The position numbers and the translations under genes were made by a program. From Synergistaceae bacterium (GTDB taxonomy: Bacteria; Synergistota; Synergistia; Synergistales; Aminobacteriaceae): a stretch of DNA of 64,000 nt. The notes under the pieces were generated by a model. It worked only from the letters and a program-made list of their open reading frames with translations, was not told the origin of the DNA and made no database searches. Below, piece by piece: positions 1 to 8,718 of the stretch. The first letter of the stretch is position 1. Every line of letters begins with the position of its first letter. Location of the stretch: the NCBI GenBank assembly GCA_017451025.1, contig JAFSSM010000032.1, forward strand, positions 61,189-125,188, in the 5' to 3' direction.

Positions 1-827
1 TACTTGAGCTGAAGCACCGAGATTATCACTATCACGATGAAGAATATTACTGCGTTTGCGCTCTGGAAGCCGAACTGCCCGCCTGCCATTCCGTTATTGT
101 AGATGAGGAACGAGATGGACTCCGTGCTCTGTGCCGGGCCTCCCTTAGTCAGTGCCATAATCTGGTCAAACACCATCAGGTTATTCTTCATGCACAGCAC
201 CATGTTAATCGTGAAGAACGGCATAATCAGCGGGAAGGTGATATAGCGGAATCTGTTCCACCCTGTAGCACCGTCAAGAGATGCCGCCTCGTACACATCC
301 TCCGGTACTGTCTGAAGCCCTGAGATGTAGATTAACGTGTTCATTGCGATTGACTGCCACGCGCAGACTATCACGATTGCAACCCAAGCCCACGTCTGGC
401 TGGCTAACATGCTTGCGGCGTGAGTTATTGCCGGAAGAATGTACGTGAATATGTAGCTGAAGATATAGCCCACAACCAGCGCGCCGAGAATGTTCGGGAC
501 AAAGTACATGCCGCGAAGGAAACTCTTGAAGCGGATTTTTGCGTTGAGCGCGAGTGCCATTGCGAGGCTGATAATGTTAATCAGTATCGTAGCCACAAGT
601 GCCAGCTTGAACGTGAACCAGTAGGAATTGCCGACGCGTGTATCGGTGAACAGGTCGATGTAATTCCTCCAGCCTACCCAGTCATATTTTGTGCCGTAGC
701 CCCTGAAGTTGGTGAAGCTGTAGATAAATCCCTTGATGAGGGGCAGAGTGTTGAAGCAGAAGAACAGCAGCAGTATCGGTACTGCTATCATCATAAACGT
801 GCGAGACCTCTCGTTCTGACTCTTCAT
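1..827 (-). CDS. sugar ABC transporter permease (MalF/UgpA type), 3' end cut by window edge
   Basis: Inner-membrane subunit of a carbohydrate importer of the CUT1 class. The readable 275 residues begin MKSQNERSRTFMM and hold several hydrophobic segments. The stretch after mid-protein reads EAASLDGATGWNRFRYITFP, which is the EAA loop that docks onto the ATPase. An AAGGAGGAATC ribosome site lies just upstream of the ATG. It is transcribed after the binding-protein gene, from which it is separated by 16 bases. The C-terminus and probably a second permease gene lie beyond the left edge. The substrate is unknown. Confidence 0.85.
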   Translation of the reverse strand, partial: MKSQNERSRTFMMIAVPILLLFFCFNTLPLIKGFIYSFTNFRGYGTKYDWVGWRNYIDLFTDTRVGNSYWFTFKLALVATILINIISLAMALALNAKIRFKSFLRGMYFVPNILGALVVGYIFSYIFTYILPAITHAASMLASQTWAWVAIVIVCAWQSIAMNTLIYISGLQTVPEDVYEAASLDGATGWNRFRYITFPLIMPFFTINMVLCMKNNLMVFDQIMALTKGGPAQSTESISFLIYNNGMAGGQFGFQSANAVIFFIVIVIISVLQLK

Positions 828-843
828 GAATGATTCCTCCTTC

Positions 844-2085
844 CTAGTGTGAAGCGTTGTACTTCTGGACCTTGCTGATTAAGTCCCTGTTGTAGCGTAT
901 CCAGTCCTTATCGAACTTGGCCAGGAACTCGTCAACGTTGCCGTTAATCAGGAATGTCTGTATTATCGCGCTAACCGACATTTCAGACGGATAATGATGG
1001 TCGTGGTAGTCCGCCATTTTTCCAGCGTCAATGTAGGTCTTCATTCCGTCAAGCATAGGTGCGAGCCTGAACTCTCCCTTAACGCACGGTACGCCGTTCT
1101 GTGCGTCAACGTACAGCTGGATGTTCTCCGGCTCGAGCAGGAAGTCTATAACCTTGTAGGCTGCTTCTTTATGCGGGCATTCCTCGAGCACGCAGAACAT
1201 GAGGTCAACTCCGCTGTTGAGGGTCTGTGCACCCGGCTCATCCCTTGCCGGGAAAACGAAAGAGTCGATGTTCATGTTGGGGTTGACCGAGCGGATCTGC
1301 GGGACTGCATAGCTCCCGATTGTGTACATTGCGGACTCTCCGCGCGCAAAGGCCGTACACGCATCATTGTAGCCGTAAGCGAACGGTCCTTCCTCTCCGT
1401 ACTTAAGGAGGGCAAGCACCTTCTCGGCAACTTCACGGTACTGTTCGGTGAAGGTAGTCTTTCCGGCGTTGACCTGCTGGCAGACATCAGCGGGAGCAAT
1501 TCCTACCGCGAGTGCATTCCATGGAGCAAGTGTTGTCCACGTGTCGCGGTAGCCGAAATACAGCGGACGTATCCCTGCGGCCTGAATGTCATCACACAGC
1601 TTGACGAACTCCGGCCAAGAGTCCGGAATCTTCCATCCGTGCTCGTTGAACATGTCGCGGTTGTAGAGTATTCCTGCGGCGTTTGCCATGAAGGGCACTC
1701 CGTAAGTCCCGGGCTCAGGAAGGAACTTCAAGCCGTTGATGATGTCGATATACGCGGGCTTAATCTTCGAGAGGCCCGGATAGTCTGACACGTCGGCGAG
1801 GAGTCCTGCGTCCTGGAAGTTCGAGAAGTCCATATCTCCGCCTATCCCGATAATGTCAGGGTAATTCTCGCGGATAAATCTCGTCTTCATGATGGTAACT
1901 GCATCTGCAGGCGACAAGAACCGCACGTGAATATCCGTGTGTGAAGCGTTGAATTTTTCCTCGAGCTGCTTGAAAGTCTCGTAGGCTTCCTGCTTGTAGT
2001 GCACTAACTCAATCTCAACAGGTGCTGACCATGCCATACCCGCGAGGCACAGCATCAGCACTAATCCTGATACTAAGCGTCTCAT
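844..2085 (-). CDS. extracellular solute-binding protein, family 1 (sugar)
   Basis: Periplasmic receptor that hands a sugar to the adjacent permease. It has 413 residues, normal for the family. The N-terminus is a clear signal peptide (MRRLVSGLVLMLCLAGMAWS, cleavage near Ala-21), and there is no lipobox Cys. The mature protein shows the family-1 pattern: an early FKQLEEKFN helix, and GVPFMANAAGILYNRDMF around residues 130-150. An AGGAGG site precedes the ATG. It sits between the ATPase gene (11 bases upstream) and the permease gene. The ligand cannot be told from sequence; a glycoside or sugar alcohol is typical. Confidence 0.88.
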   Translation of the reverse strand: MRRLVSGLVLMLCLAGMAWSAPVEIELVHYKQEAYETFKQLEEKFNASHTDIHVRFLSPADAVTIMKTRFIRENYPDIIGIGGDMDFSNFQDAGLLADVSDYPGLSKIKPAYIDIINGLKFLPEPGTYGVPFMANAAGILYNRDMFNEHGWKIPDSWPEFVKLCDDIQAAGIRPLYFGYRDTWTTLAPWNALAVGIAPADVCQQVNAGKTTFTEQYREVAEKVLALLKYGEEGPFAYGYNDACTAFARGESAMYTIGSYAVPQIRSVNPNMNIDSFVFPARDEPGAQTLNSGVDLMFCVLEECPHKEAAYKVIDFLLEPENIQLYVDAQNGVPCVKGEFRLAPMLDGMKTYIDAGKMADYHDHHYPSEMSVSAIIQTFLINGNVDEFLAKFDKDWIRYNRDLISKVQKYNASH

Positions 2086-2096
2086 GTTTCCGCCTC

Positions 2097-3197
2097 CTAG
2101 TGGATGATTGCCTGCTCAGTCTCTTTGTCGAACACGTGAATCTTGTCCACATCGAACGCAAAGCTCATTGTGTCGCCCACTGCGGCCTGGCTGGACTGGC
2201 CTACTTTTGCGGACATTGATGCTCCTGCGAAGTCGAAGTACAGCTGAACTTCAGCACCCAGAAGCTCGAACACGGTTATCTTTGCGCTGAAGGGGGCGGT
2301 GAGTTTGCAGAGAGCTTCTGCCTTAGCGTCGTAGACGTTCTCGGGCCTGACACCCATAACTACAGTTTTTCCGACATAGCCTTTATCCCTGAGCACGTCG
2401 ACTTTCTCTCTGGGAAGCTCAAAGCTGGTTCCGCCTGCTATAAGGTCGTTGCCGTCGAACCTTGCGTCGATGAAGTTCATCTGCGGCGAGCCGATGAACC
2501 CTGCAACAAAAAGATTATTCGGTCTGTTGTACAGTTCTGTGGGGGTTGCTACCTGCTGGACGATTCCGTCCTTCATGACGACGATTCTTGTTCCGAGCGT
2601 CATTGCTTCGGTCTGGTCGTGGGTAACGTAAATCACAGTTGCGCCGAGCCTGTCGTGGAGTTTTGCGATCTCTGCCCTCATCTGAACGCGGAGCTTAGCG
2701 TCAAGGTTGGAGAGCGGCTCATCCATCAGGAACACCTGCGGACTGCGGACGATTGCACGGCCCATTGCTACGCGCTGCCTCTGTCCGCCGGAGAGCTGGG
2801 AGGGTCTGCGGTCAAGAACTTTATCCAGTTCAAGGATATGCGCGGCTTCTTTTACGGCCTTGTCGATTTCGTCCTTAGGTGTCTTCTTGAGCATCAGGGC
2901 AAACGCCATGTTGTCGTACACCGTCATGTGAGGATAGAGCGCGTAATTCTGGAACACCATCGCTATATCCCTGTCCTTAGACTCAACGTCATTGACTATG
3001 CGGTCGCCGATTTTGAGCGTGCCCGACGAGATGTCCTCAAGTCCTGCGATCATGCGGAGGGTTGTTGATTTTCCGCAGCCAGAAGGCCCGACAAAAATGA
3101 TAAATTCCTTGTCGGCTATCTCAAGGTTGAAGTCCTTGACTGCCTCGTAACCGTTGGGGTACTTCTTCCAGATATGCTGAAGCGATAAACCTGCCAT
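2097..3197 (-). CDS. sugar ABC transporter ATP-binding protein (MsmK/UgpC/MalK family)
   Basis: Cytoplasmic ATPase that powers the sugar importer. Over 366 residues it shows Walker [10 protein letters not shown] near residue 37, Q-loop [14 protein letters not shown], signature [14 protein letters not shown], Walker [17 protein letters not shown] and the H-loop [10 protein letters not shown]-terminal ~120-residue OB-fold (TOBE) regulatory domain includes GVRPENVY. This length and domain order match MalK/MsmK rather than amino-acid ATPases. It is the first gene of the importer operon, divergent from the AraC-type regulator. Such ATPases often serve several CUT1 importers. Confidence 0.92.
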   Translation of the reverse strand: MAGLSLQHIWKKYPNGYEAVKDFNLEIADKEFIIFVGPSGCGKSTTLRMIAGLEDISSGTLKIGDRIVNDVESKDRDIAMVFQNYALYPHMTVYDNMAFALMLKKTPKDEIDKAVKEAAHILELDKVLDRRPSQLSGGQRQRVAMGRAIVRSPQVFLMDEPLSNLDAKLRVQMRAEIAKLHDRLGATVIYVTHDQTEAMTLGTRIVVMKDGIVQQVATPTELYNRPNNLFVAGFIGSPQMNFIDARFDGNDLIAGGTSFELPREKVDVLRDKGYVGKTVVMGVRPENVYDAKAEALCKLTAPFSAKITVFELLGAEVQLYFDFAGASMSAKVGQSSQAAVGDTMSFAFDVDKIHVFDKETEQAIIH

Positions 3198-3364
3198 TGT
3201 TAAGAAGGTCTCCTTTTTGTGAAATTTTGTGTATGGGAAAAATTAGGATGGTTAATATTCTAGGCATGGAATGTATATTCATGAATGCCTTGTTATTGGC
3301 GTAAATATACCCTGATGCTATTATTAAATGTGAATTTTGCTATAAAAGTAGGTGTATTCACAAC
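3198..3364. promoter_or_regulatory. divergent regulatory region between sugar importer operon and araC-type gene
   Basis: This 167-base AT-rich gap separates two divergent transcription units and must hold both promoters. AraC-type activators usually bind such a gap. No convincing -35/-10 pair or repeated half-site was found by eye, so the exact sites are undefined. Confidence 0.45.
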
Positions 3365-4210
3365 ATGTACAAAGTCAAATTCTCTATATTCCCGAACCAG
3401 AGCTTTATAGATTTGGGGCTGTACCAGTTCGGGCGCGAAACATGCAGACCTGGCCATTCATTCGGCCCGGCGAGGAGGAATCATTATCTGTTCCACTTCA
3501 TCATCAGCGGCAGGGGGACATTATACGCTGACGACTCAAGAGGAGTAACCCACACTCTGAGGCTTCATGCCGGAGAAGGCTTCATGATTTTTCCCGAACA
3601 GATAAACACTTACGCGGCGGATATGTCCAATCCGTGGGAATATGCCTGGCTGGAGTTCGACGGATTGAGGGTGAAGCAGGCTCTCGATGCTGCCGGCCTG
3701 TCTCCGGAAGACCCTGTGTACCGGACGCGTTCACCGGAACTGCGCGAAAAGATGATGGACGAGATGCTATGCATAGTTGACAACAGCGAGGCTTCACACT
3801 TTGAACTTATCGGTCATCTGTATATGTTCATGGACGCTCTTACGCGCTCAAACGAAAATTCCGGACGGTTAATCACGAGCAGACTGCGGGAGTTCTACAT
3901 ACGTGAGGCTGTTGCGTACATCGAGAATAACTATCAGGGGACAATCACTGTTGAGGAAATAGCGGGAGCACTTAGGCTGAACAGAAGCTATTTCGGAAAG
4001 ATATTCAGGGAGTCAACCGGCAAATCCCCGCAGAGTTTCCTGATGAGCTACAGGATGATAAAAGCGTCGGAACTTCTTGCATCGACAGAGCTTCCAGTTA
4101 AGGAGATAGGGGCTTCGGTGGGGTATGAGAACCAGCTTCATTTTTCGCGGGCATTCAAGACTATTTACGGAATATCTCCGCGAGAATGGAGGAAGAATCG
4201 CAAACAATAA
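3365..4210 (+). CDS. AraC-family transcriptional regulator
   Basis: DNA-binding regulator, probably the activator of the neighbouring sugar importer. The 281 residues split into an N-terminal cupin-like sugar-sensing domain (GRGTLYADDSRG, then LHAGEGFMIFPEQ) and a C-terminal AraC pair of helix-turn-helices from about residue 185. The first is TVEEIAGALRLNRSYFGKIF. The second is VKEIGASVGYENQLHFSRAF, followed by the usual GISPREWR end. Divergent placement against the importer is the classic layout. The inducer is unknown. Confidence 0.88.
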   Translation: MYKVKFSIFPNQSFIDLGLYQFGRETCRPGHSFGPARRNHYLFHFIISGRGTLYADDSRGVTHTLRLHAGEGFMIFPEQINTYAADMSNPWEYAWLEFDGLRVKQALDAAGLSPEDPVYRTRSPELREKMMDEMLCIVDNSEASHFELIGHLYMFMDALTRSNENSGRLITSRLREFYIREAVAYIENNYQGTITVEEIAGALRLNRSYFGKIFRESTGKSPQSFLMSYRMIKASELLASTELPVKEIGASVGYENQLHFSRAFKTIYGISPREWRKNRKQ

Positions 4211-4238
4211 ATCCCTCCGGCCCGAAAACCAGAGGGAT
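4211..4238 (-). terminator. stem-loop terminator after the amino-acid binding protein gene
   Basis: ATCCCTC and GAGGGAT form a 7-bp stem around a 14-base loop. On the minus strand it is followed by TTATTGTTT, so it can end the orphan binding-protein transcript. It also lies just after the araC-type gene and may act both ways. Confidence 0.55.
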
Positions 4239-4254
4239 TGTGTTAATCAGGGTG

Positions 4255-5055
4255 TTACTCTGCCTTGTAGTCCTGAGTAAGAATTACTCCGACCTGGCTT
4301 GCGTTCTCGTAGGGGTCAGAAAAGTCCGTGAACATCTTGCGTTCCTCGTTGACGGTAATTCCTGCGCAGATCATGTCAACTTTTCCGGAGTTCACAGCCA
4401 TAAACAGCGAGTCGAACGGGTAAGCGATAATCACCAGTTCCTTGTTGAGCTTGCCTGCAATCAGCGCGCACATCTCGATATCGATTCCGGTGTAGCCGTC
4501 GCCAACCTTAATGTCATAAGGAGGGAAGCCGGACTCTGTCCCGAGATACAGCTTGCCGCCCTCTGCTCCCTTGTGCAGGTCAATATCTTCCGGCTTGGCC
4601 GCAGTCGGGTCTTCCTTGTACTTCAGCATAATTGCATCGAGCGAACCGTCAGTCTTGATTTCCGCAAGTGCCTTGTTCACAGCGTCGAGCAGCTCCTTGT
4701 TGCCCTGCTTGAAGCCGATTGCGTACTGCTCAACGGTCAGTGCATCAGGAAGTATCGTCAGCGTCTCAGGGTCATTCTTCTTGAACTGAGTCGCCGGAGC
4801 TTCGTCCATTATTGCGCACTGGACTTTGCCGACCTTGAGGGCCTGGATTACGTCCGTAGCCTTCTCGTAGGTGGTGAGCTGTTCCTTCGTTTTGTCGCCC
4901 AGCATGTTCTTGGCGATACCTTCCGCTATAGTTCCGCGCTGAGTCCCTATCTTGTAGTTCACGAACTGGTCAGGCTTGGAGATGCCCAGTCCCTCAGCGA
5001 AACACATTCCTGCCGACAAAGCCAGCAGCATCATAATCACTGCAAGTTTCTTCAT
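4255..5055 (-). CDS. amino-acid ABC transporter substrate-binding protein (family 3)
   Basis: Periplasmic receptor of the polar amino-acid type. It has 266 residues with a signal peptide ending AGMCFA near residue 20. The core contains YLGTESGFPPYDIKVGDGYT and GIDIEMCALIAGKLNKEL, a diagnostic family-3 pattern. Unusually, the lobe order looks permuted: the GIDIEM half sits C-terminal, while an N-terminal half carries YKIGTQRGTIAE. A GGAGG site lies 9 bases before the ATG. It starts 35 bases after cbiET on the same strand and may be co-transcribed. No permease or ATPase is present here, so it is an orphan receptor. Confidence 0.82.
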   Translation of the reverse strand: MKKLAVIMMLLALSAGMCFAEGLGISKPDQFVNYKIGTQRGTIAEGIAKNMLGDKTKEQLTTYEKATDVIQALKVGKVQCAIMDEAPATQFKKNDPETLTILPDALTVEQYAIGFKQGNKELLDAVNKALAEIKTDGSLDAIMLKYKEDPTAAKPEDIDLHKGAEGGKLYLGTESGFPPYDIKVGDGYTGIDIEMCALIAGKLNKELVIIAYPFDSLFMAVNSGKVDMICAGITVNEERKMFTDFSDPYENASQVGVILTQDYKAE

Positions 5056-5090
5056 GACAACAAACCTCCGTCAAAAAAATATGCGGGATA

Positions 5091-6251
5091 TTATAGCGCA
5101 AACGAGGCAGAAAGAATCGTTACAGGACTCTGTGCCTTCATGAGCGTAGACGCATTTGTGAGGGACTTTGAGGCTGAAACTGACACATGCACTGCCTCAA
5201 AATTCGGCCAGTTCTTCATGATTGAGTATGCGGCTGTCAGTGTCTCGAGGGTTACGCAAGCGACGACAACACGGGCAGGAAATCGCAAAATATGCTCAAG
5301 AATCCCGGCTAACTCTCCCTCACTTCCGCCGATGAATACGTGTGAAGGTTCAGGCAGACTTCCAATAACTTCGAGTGCTCTTCCTGAGTGAATGTCTATG
5401 TTGTGAAGACGGAACTTCGCGGCATTTTTGGCGATAAGTTTTACGGCTTGGGGCTTGTAGTCTACTGCGTGAATCTCACTCTCTGGAAATTCCAGCCCTG
5501 CACAGACCGAGATACTGCCTGTTCCTGCGCCAATATCCCACAGAACAGAATCCCGCCTCATGTTCAACCGGCCAAGTATCACCGAACGAACACACTCATT
5601 CGTCATAACGACACCTTCTGCACGGATAAATTCACTGTCGCGCGGGTGAATATTCTCCGGAACGTAGGGATGAGCATTGCGCACAAGCACCAGCGACAAC
5701 GCAGAGCAATCGCATTCCGTAAAGCCTGTGATGATGCGTTCATCGGGACTGCCCAAGTTTTCCCCAATCACAACGTCAACATCCATTCCGCGCAATAGAC
5801 CACATGCCCATTTGGGGGAACATTTCTTGTCGCAGAAGAGGACAACGAGCCTGCTGCGTTCTACGGTGTTGAGGAACAGCCCGGCCCTGAGATTGCGGCC
5901 ATGTCCCGAGAGAATCACAGCATCACTCCAGGTTTCGCCGACTCTTGCACAAAGGACCTGCAGTGAGCTTATGCCCGGAAGAACGCGAACTTGGCCGTAA
6001 CGTTCTTTGACGAGCGGAAGCAGGCTGAACAGGCCCGGATCTCCTGACACGAGGATAACTACTATTCCCGACTCTCTGTCTATTTCGTGGAAAGTGCCAG
6101 CAAACTTCCTAAGCGGTATGAATTTTGCGGCGCGGGGAATGAGAAACTTGAAGCGTTCTGAGGCACAGACAGCATCTGCACTCAAAACTGCCTCCTGGAC
6201 TTCCGGCGTTAAGCTCCCTGTTCCTGCACCTGCAACTATAATCTCAGGCAT
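5091..6251 (-). CDS. cbiET: cobalt-precorrin-6B C5,C15-methyltransferase with decarboxylase (CbiE-CbiT fusion)
   Basis: Late corrin-ring methylations and C12 acetate decarboxylation in cobalamin synthesis. The N-terminal ~200 residues are a tetrapyrrole methylase (MPEIIVAGAGTGSLTPEV; VVILVSGDPGLFSLL). The C-terminal part is CbiT (LWDIGAGTGSISVCAGLEFP; VFIGGSEGELAGILEHIL). The open frame runs 16 codons further upstream, but the Met giving MPEIIVAG matches family starts and leaves an 8-base overlap with cbiD. CbiE and CbiT are often fused (the CobL arrangement). Confidence 0.92.
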   Translation of the reverse strand: MPEIIVAGAGTGSLTPEVQEAVLSADAVCASERFKFLIPRAAKFIPLRKFAGTFHEIDRESGIVVILVSGDPGLFSLLPLVKERYGQVRVLPGISSLQVLCARVGETWSDAVILSGHGRNLRAGLFLNTVERSRLVVLFCDKKCSPKWACGLLRGMDVDVVIGENLGSPDERIITGFTECDCSALSLVLVRNAHPYVPENIHPRDSEFIRAEGVVMTNECVRSVILGRLNMRRDSVLWDIGAGTGSISVCAGLEFPESEIHAVDYKPQAVKLIAKNAAKFRLHNIDIHSGRALEVIGSLPEPSHVFIGGSEGELAGILEHILRFPARVVVACVTLETLTAAYSIMKNWPNFEAVHVSVSASKSLTNASTLMKAQSPVTILSASFAL

Positions 6252-7290
6252 CGTGCCAGCTCCCCAGAACTTGCCCTTCCCCGTCAATGAACACAGCACT
6301 TACCGGAATATTTGCCCTCTCCCTGCACTTGGCCGAAACTATCCGCGCAAGTTCTCTCCAAACCCTAACCCCTAACCCCTGTCCCCTTACCACTTCGATA
6401 GCCTCACGTGTCGTGTTGCTGGAATAGACTCTCGCCACAAGGTCAGGACTTGCTCCGAGAATTGCCAGCTGGGTGCATAGTGCCTCAATACTTCCGCCGG
6501 AAACGTGGCTGTGGGTGTTGAAGCTGCCTGCCGCAACTTTGAGGAGTTTTCCCGGATGTCCGCAGATAGTTGCGCGGGTGAAGCCAAGCCTTGCGCATTC
6601 ATCAAGAACATAGCCGGGATAATTTGCACACTGTATTATGTTCCTGCCCTGAATGTGAAACAGCTGGCGGGTGAAATTTTCTCCTGTTCCTGCAAAAGTG
6701 ATGTAGACCTCGCGAAATCCCAGAGCATAAATCATTTCCAGCTCCAGAGTGAGCGAATCCAGAAGTGCCTGCTCGTTCATGGGCTTAACGATTCCGGTTG
6801 TGCCGAGAATGGACAGGCCGCCGGTTATGCCTAGTCTGGGATTGAAGGTACGTTTGGCGATTTTCTCTCCGTCGGGAATTGAAACAGTTACCATCAGGGA
6901 TTTTCGCGGCAGAATTTCGCGGACAACAAGGGTAATCATTTCGCGCGGAACAGGGTTGATTGCGGGTTCACCGGGAGGAATTTTCAGGCCGGGAAGGGTT
7001 ACAGTTCCGACACCCTCGCCCGCACAGAAAGATATGCTGTCTTCACCGTCAAGGGTATCTACCCGCGCAAGAACCTTCACTCCGTCCGTAACATCAGCTC
7101 TGTCGTCTCCGGAATATTTCACCACACAAAAATATTCTCCCTCACGAAAAGCCTTCAGCCTGAACACATGACCCTGAAGGTTTTTCACGCACACTGTTTC
7201 GGGCACTTCACATCCGGCCAAGTACAGCGCACAGGCTTTAGCTGCTCCGGCGGCGCAAGTTCCTGTAGTTATTCCAGTGCGCAAAATCAT
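6244..7290 (-). CDS. cbiD: cobalt-precorrin-5B C1-methyltransferase
   Basis: Methylates C1 of the corrin ring in the anaerobic cobalamin pathway. The N-terminus LRTGITTGTCAAGAAKACAL is the CbiD hallmark, and GGLSILGTTGIVKPMNEQAL lies mid-protein. The start is ambiguous: GTG 7293, ATG 7290 or TTG 7284. AGGGG is best spaced (8 bases) from TTG 7284. The gene begins 49 bases from a divergent phosphatase gene that separates it from the other cbi genes. Near its C-terminus a GGGGTTAG direct repeat encodes GQGLGV. Confidence 0.93.
   Translation of the reverse strand: MILRTGITTGTCAAGAAKACALYLAGCEVPETVCVKNLQGHVFRLKAFREGEYFCVVKYSGDDRADVTDGVKVLARVDTLDGEDSISFCAGEGVGTVTLPGLKIPPGEPAINPVPREMITLVVREILPRKSLMVTVSIPDGEKIAKRTFNPRLGITGGLSILGTTGIVKPMNEQALLDSLTLELEMIYALGFREVYITFAGTGENFTRQLFHIQGRNIIQCANYPGYVLDECARLGFTRATICGHPGKLLKVAAGSFNTHSHVSGGSIEALCTQLAILGASPDLVARVYSSNTTREAIEVVRGQGLGVRVWRELARIVSAKCRERANIPVSAVFIDGEGQVLGSWHDA
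6361..6380. repeat. short tandem repeat (AACCCCT)n inside the 3' part of cbiD
   Basis: About 2.5 units of an 8-base C-rich repeat (G-rich on the coding strand, GGGGTTAG). It resembles the TAGGGATTAGGGAG repeats after metI at 34394-34440. It is translated within CbiD and keeps the frame. Confidence 0.55.
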
Positions 7291-7339
7291 CACCCCTAAT
7301 GCTAATATGTCTGCAAATTATTTTTCACAGGAGGAAACT

Positions 7340-8119
7340 ATGAAGAAAATTATAGCCGGTTTCTTGGCGGGGGGATTAATTGCCTCACTTGTAGTTCTGA
7401 ACCTTCCACGTCCAATTACGAATAAGGACATCAACGCCGAAGCCATCAATGCCATACTTTGGGTACAGACTTCGGCAGAATACAGGGCATTGTGCTATCA
7501 GGCGTATAACACAGCACTTGAACGCGTCAGGAACGCAGAGAGCGGGGACTAGCCTTTAGCGATAATTCTTGACTGTGATGAAACGGTGCTCGATAACTCT
7601 CCGGCGAATGCTTATGCTGTTTTAACTGGGGATAATTCCGAATTGCTTAGCAGGTGGTCAAAATCAGGAGAAGTTGGAGCGATGCCTGGAGCTGCTGATT
7701 TTCTAAACGCAGTTGACGCACTCGGCGTAAGTATCTTCTACGTAACGAACAGGCGCGAGAATCTCAGGGAGGACACTATGCACAACATGAAGGCCCTGAA
7801 CTTTCCGCAGGTTGATGAAGTGCACACGGTGTTCCGGAGCGGCGAAGGCAGCAAGGACCCGCGCTTCAAGAGAATAGCAGAGAGTTTTGATGTAGTGGTG
7901 TATTTGGGGGACAGTGCGCAGGATTTTCCTGTAGAGATATACGGCAAGGGTTTAACGGAACGCAATGCGATATTCGACTCTGCACGGGAGCTTTTCGGCG
8001 AAAAATATATACTCCTGCCTAACCCAATTTATGGCCATTGGCTCAATGTCTCTACTGGGAAAACTCCGGAAGAACAGCACAAATCCAAAATCGACGCAAT
8101 GAGAATCTGGCGGCCTTAG
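7340..8119 (+). pseudogene. class B/C-type acid phosphatase (HAD IIIB, P4-like) interrupted by in-frame TAG
   Basis: Exported phosphatase of the e(P4)/HAD-IIIB family. The start at 7340 has an AGGAGG site and encodes MKKIIAGFLAGGLIASLVVL, a signal anchor. The frame stops at TAG 7550-7552, directly before PLAIILDCDETVLDNS, the catalytic motif I. Reading continues in the same frame to 8119 with motif II FYVTNRRE and motif III VVYLGDSAQDFP. Homologues usually have Lys-Lys-Pro or Lys-Pro here, so one A-to-T change (AAG to TAG) would explain it. It could be a fresh nonsense mutation or amber readthrough. No lipobox Cys is seen. It faces against both flanking cbi genes and overlaps the end of cbiC by 4 bases. 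Confidence 0.82.
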
Positions 8120-8718
8120 ATTCCATAAAGTATTGCGTTAATTATTGCGCAGGCAACAGTAGTCCCGCCCTTGTTCCCGTGAGCTATTATTCGCGGTGTT
8201 CCGGTGAGTGAAGCAAGCATGTTCTTGGCCTCGATGACGTTCACGAATCCTACAGGCACTCCGACGACCAGGGCGGGATTTGCTCTGCCTTCACGTATAA
8301 GTTCACACAGACGGATTAACCCCGTCGGAGCGTTGCCTATTGCGTAAATCGCAGAAGGATATTCGCGGACGGCTCGCTCAATATTCACGATTGCGCGGGT
8401 AACATGACGTGAGAGAGCTTCCGTTCTGGTTTGTTCGTCCGAAATGCAGCAGACAGTATTTGTGCCGTAACGCTTGCTTATTCCAGCTGAGAGCATATTT
8501 GTATCCGTGATTACAGGAACGCCGGATTTGATGGCTTCACGTGCCCTAACAACAGAGTTCTCCGAGAAGAACAGCGTGTGCAGAAAGTCGAAATCTGCCG
8601 TTGCGTGTATCACCCTCATGATGACGGGCAGATTTTCCGAAGGGCCGGAATATTCGCCTATGGCCTCCCGAATAATTCTCATACTCTCGCGTTCTATTTC
8701 CTGCGGTTCAATTATCAT
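8116..8718 (-). CDS. cbiC: cobalt-precorrin-8 methylmutase
   Basis: Moves the C11 methyl to C12 to form cobyrinate. MRVIHATADFDFLHTLFF carries the catalytic His, and ITDTNMLSAGISKR is the conserved turn. The Met at 8718 is preferred because GAGGAG lies 8 bases upstream; starts at 8742 and 8724 are less well placed. It overlaps the end of cbiG by 11 bases. The C-terminal HGNKGGTTVACAIINAIL is typical of the family. Confidence 0.93.
   Translation of the reverse strand: MIIEPQEIERESMRIIREAIGEYSGPSENLPVIMRVIHATADFDFLHTLFFSENSVVRAREAIKSGVPVITDTNMLSAGISKRYGTNTVCCISDEQTRTEALSRHVTRAIVNIERAVREYPSAIYAIGNAPTGLIRLCELIREGRANPALVVGVPVGFVNVIEAKNMLASLTGTPRIIAHGNKGGTTVACAIINAILYGI

Noticed and set aside
420..833. 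Plus-strand open frame opposite the permease
   Set aside because: The minus strand reads as a clear ABC permease with an EAA loop; the plus frame shows no domain.
4186..5391. Long plus-strand open frame of 401 codons
   Set aside because: It lies opposite a well-supported solute-binding protein and cbiET, has no ribosome site or family features, and reflects codon bias of the real genes.
7340..8119. Genome-wide amber recoding (pyrrolysine-like)
   Set aside because: Several intact genes here, including the sugar-binding protein, metI and the antitoxin-like copy 1, end in TAG with no conserved extension, so TAG is a normal stop.
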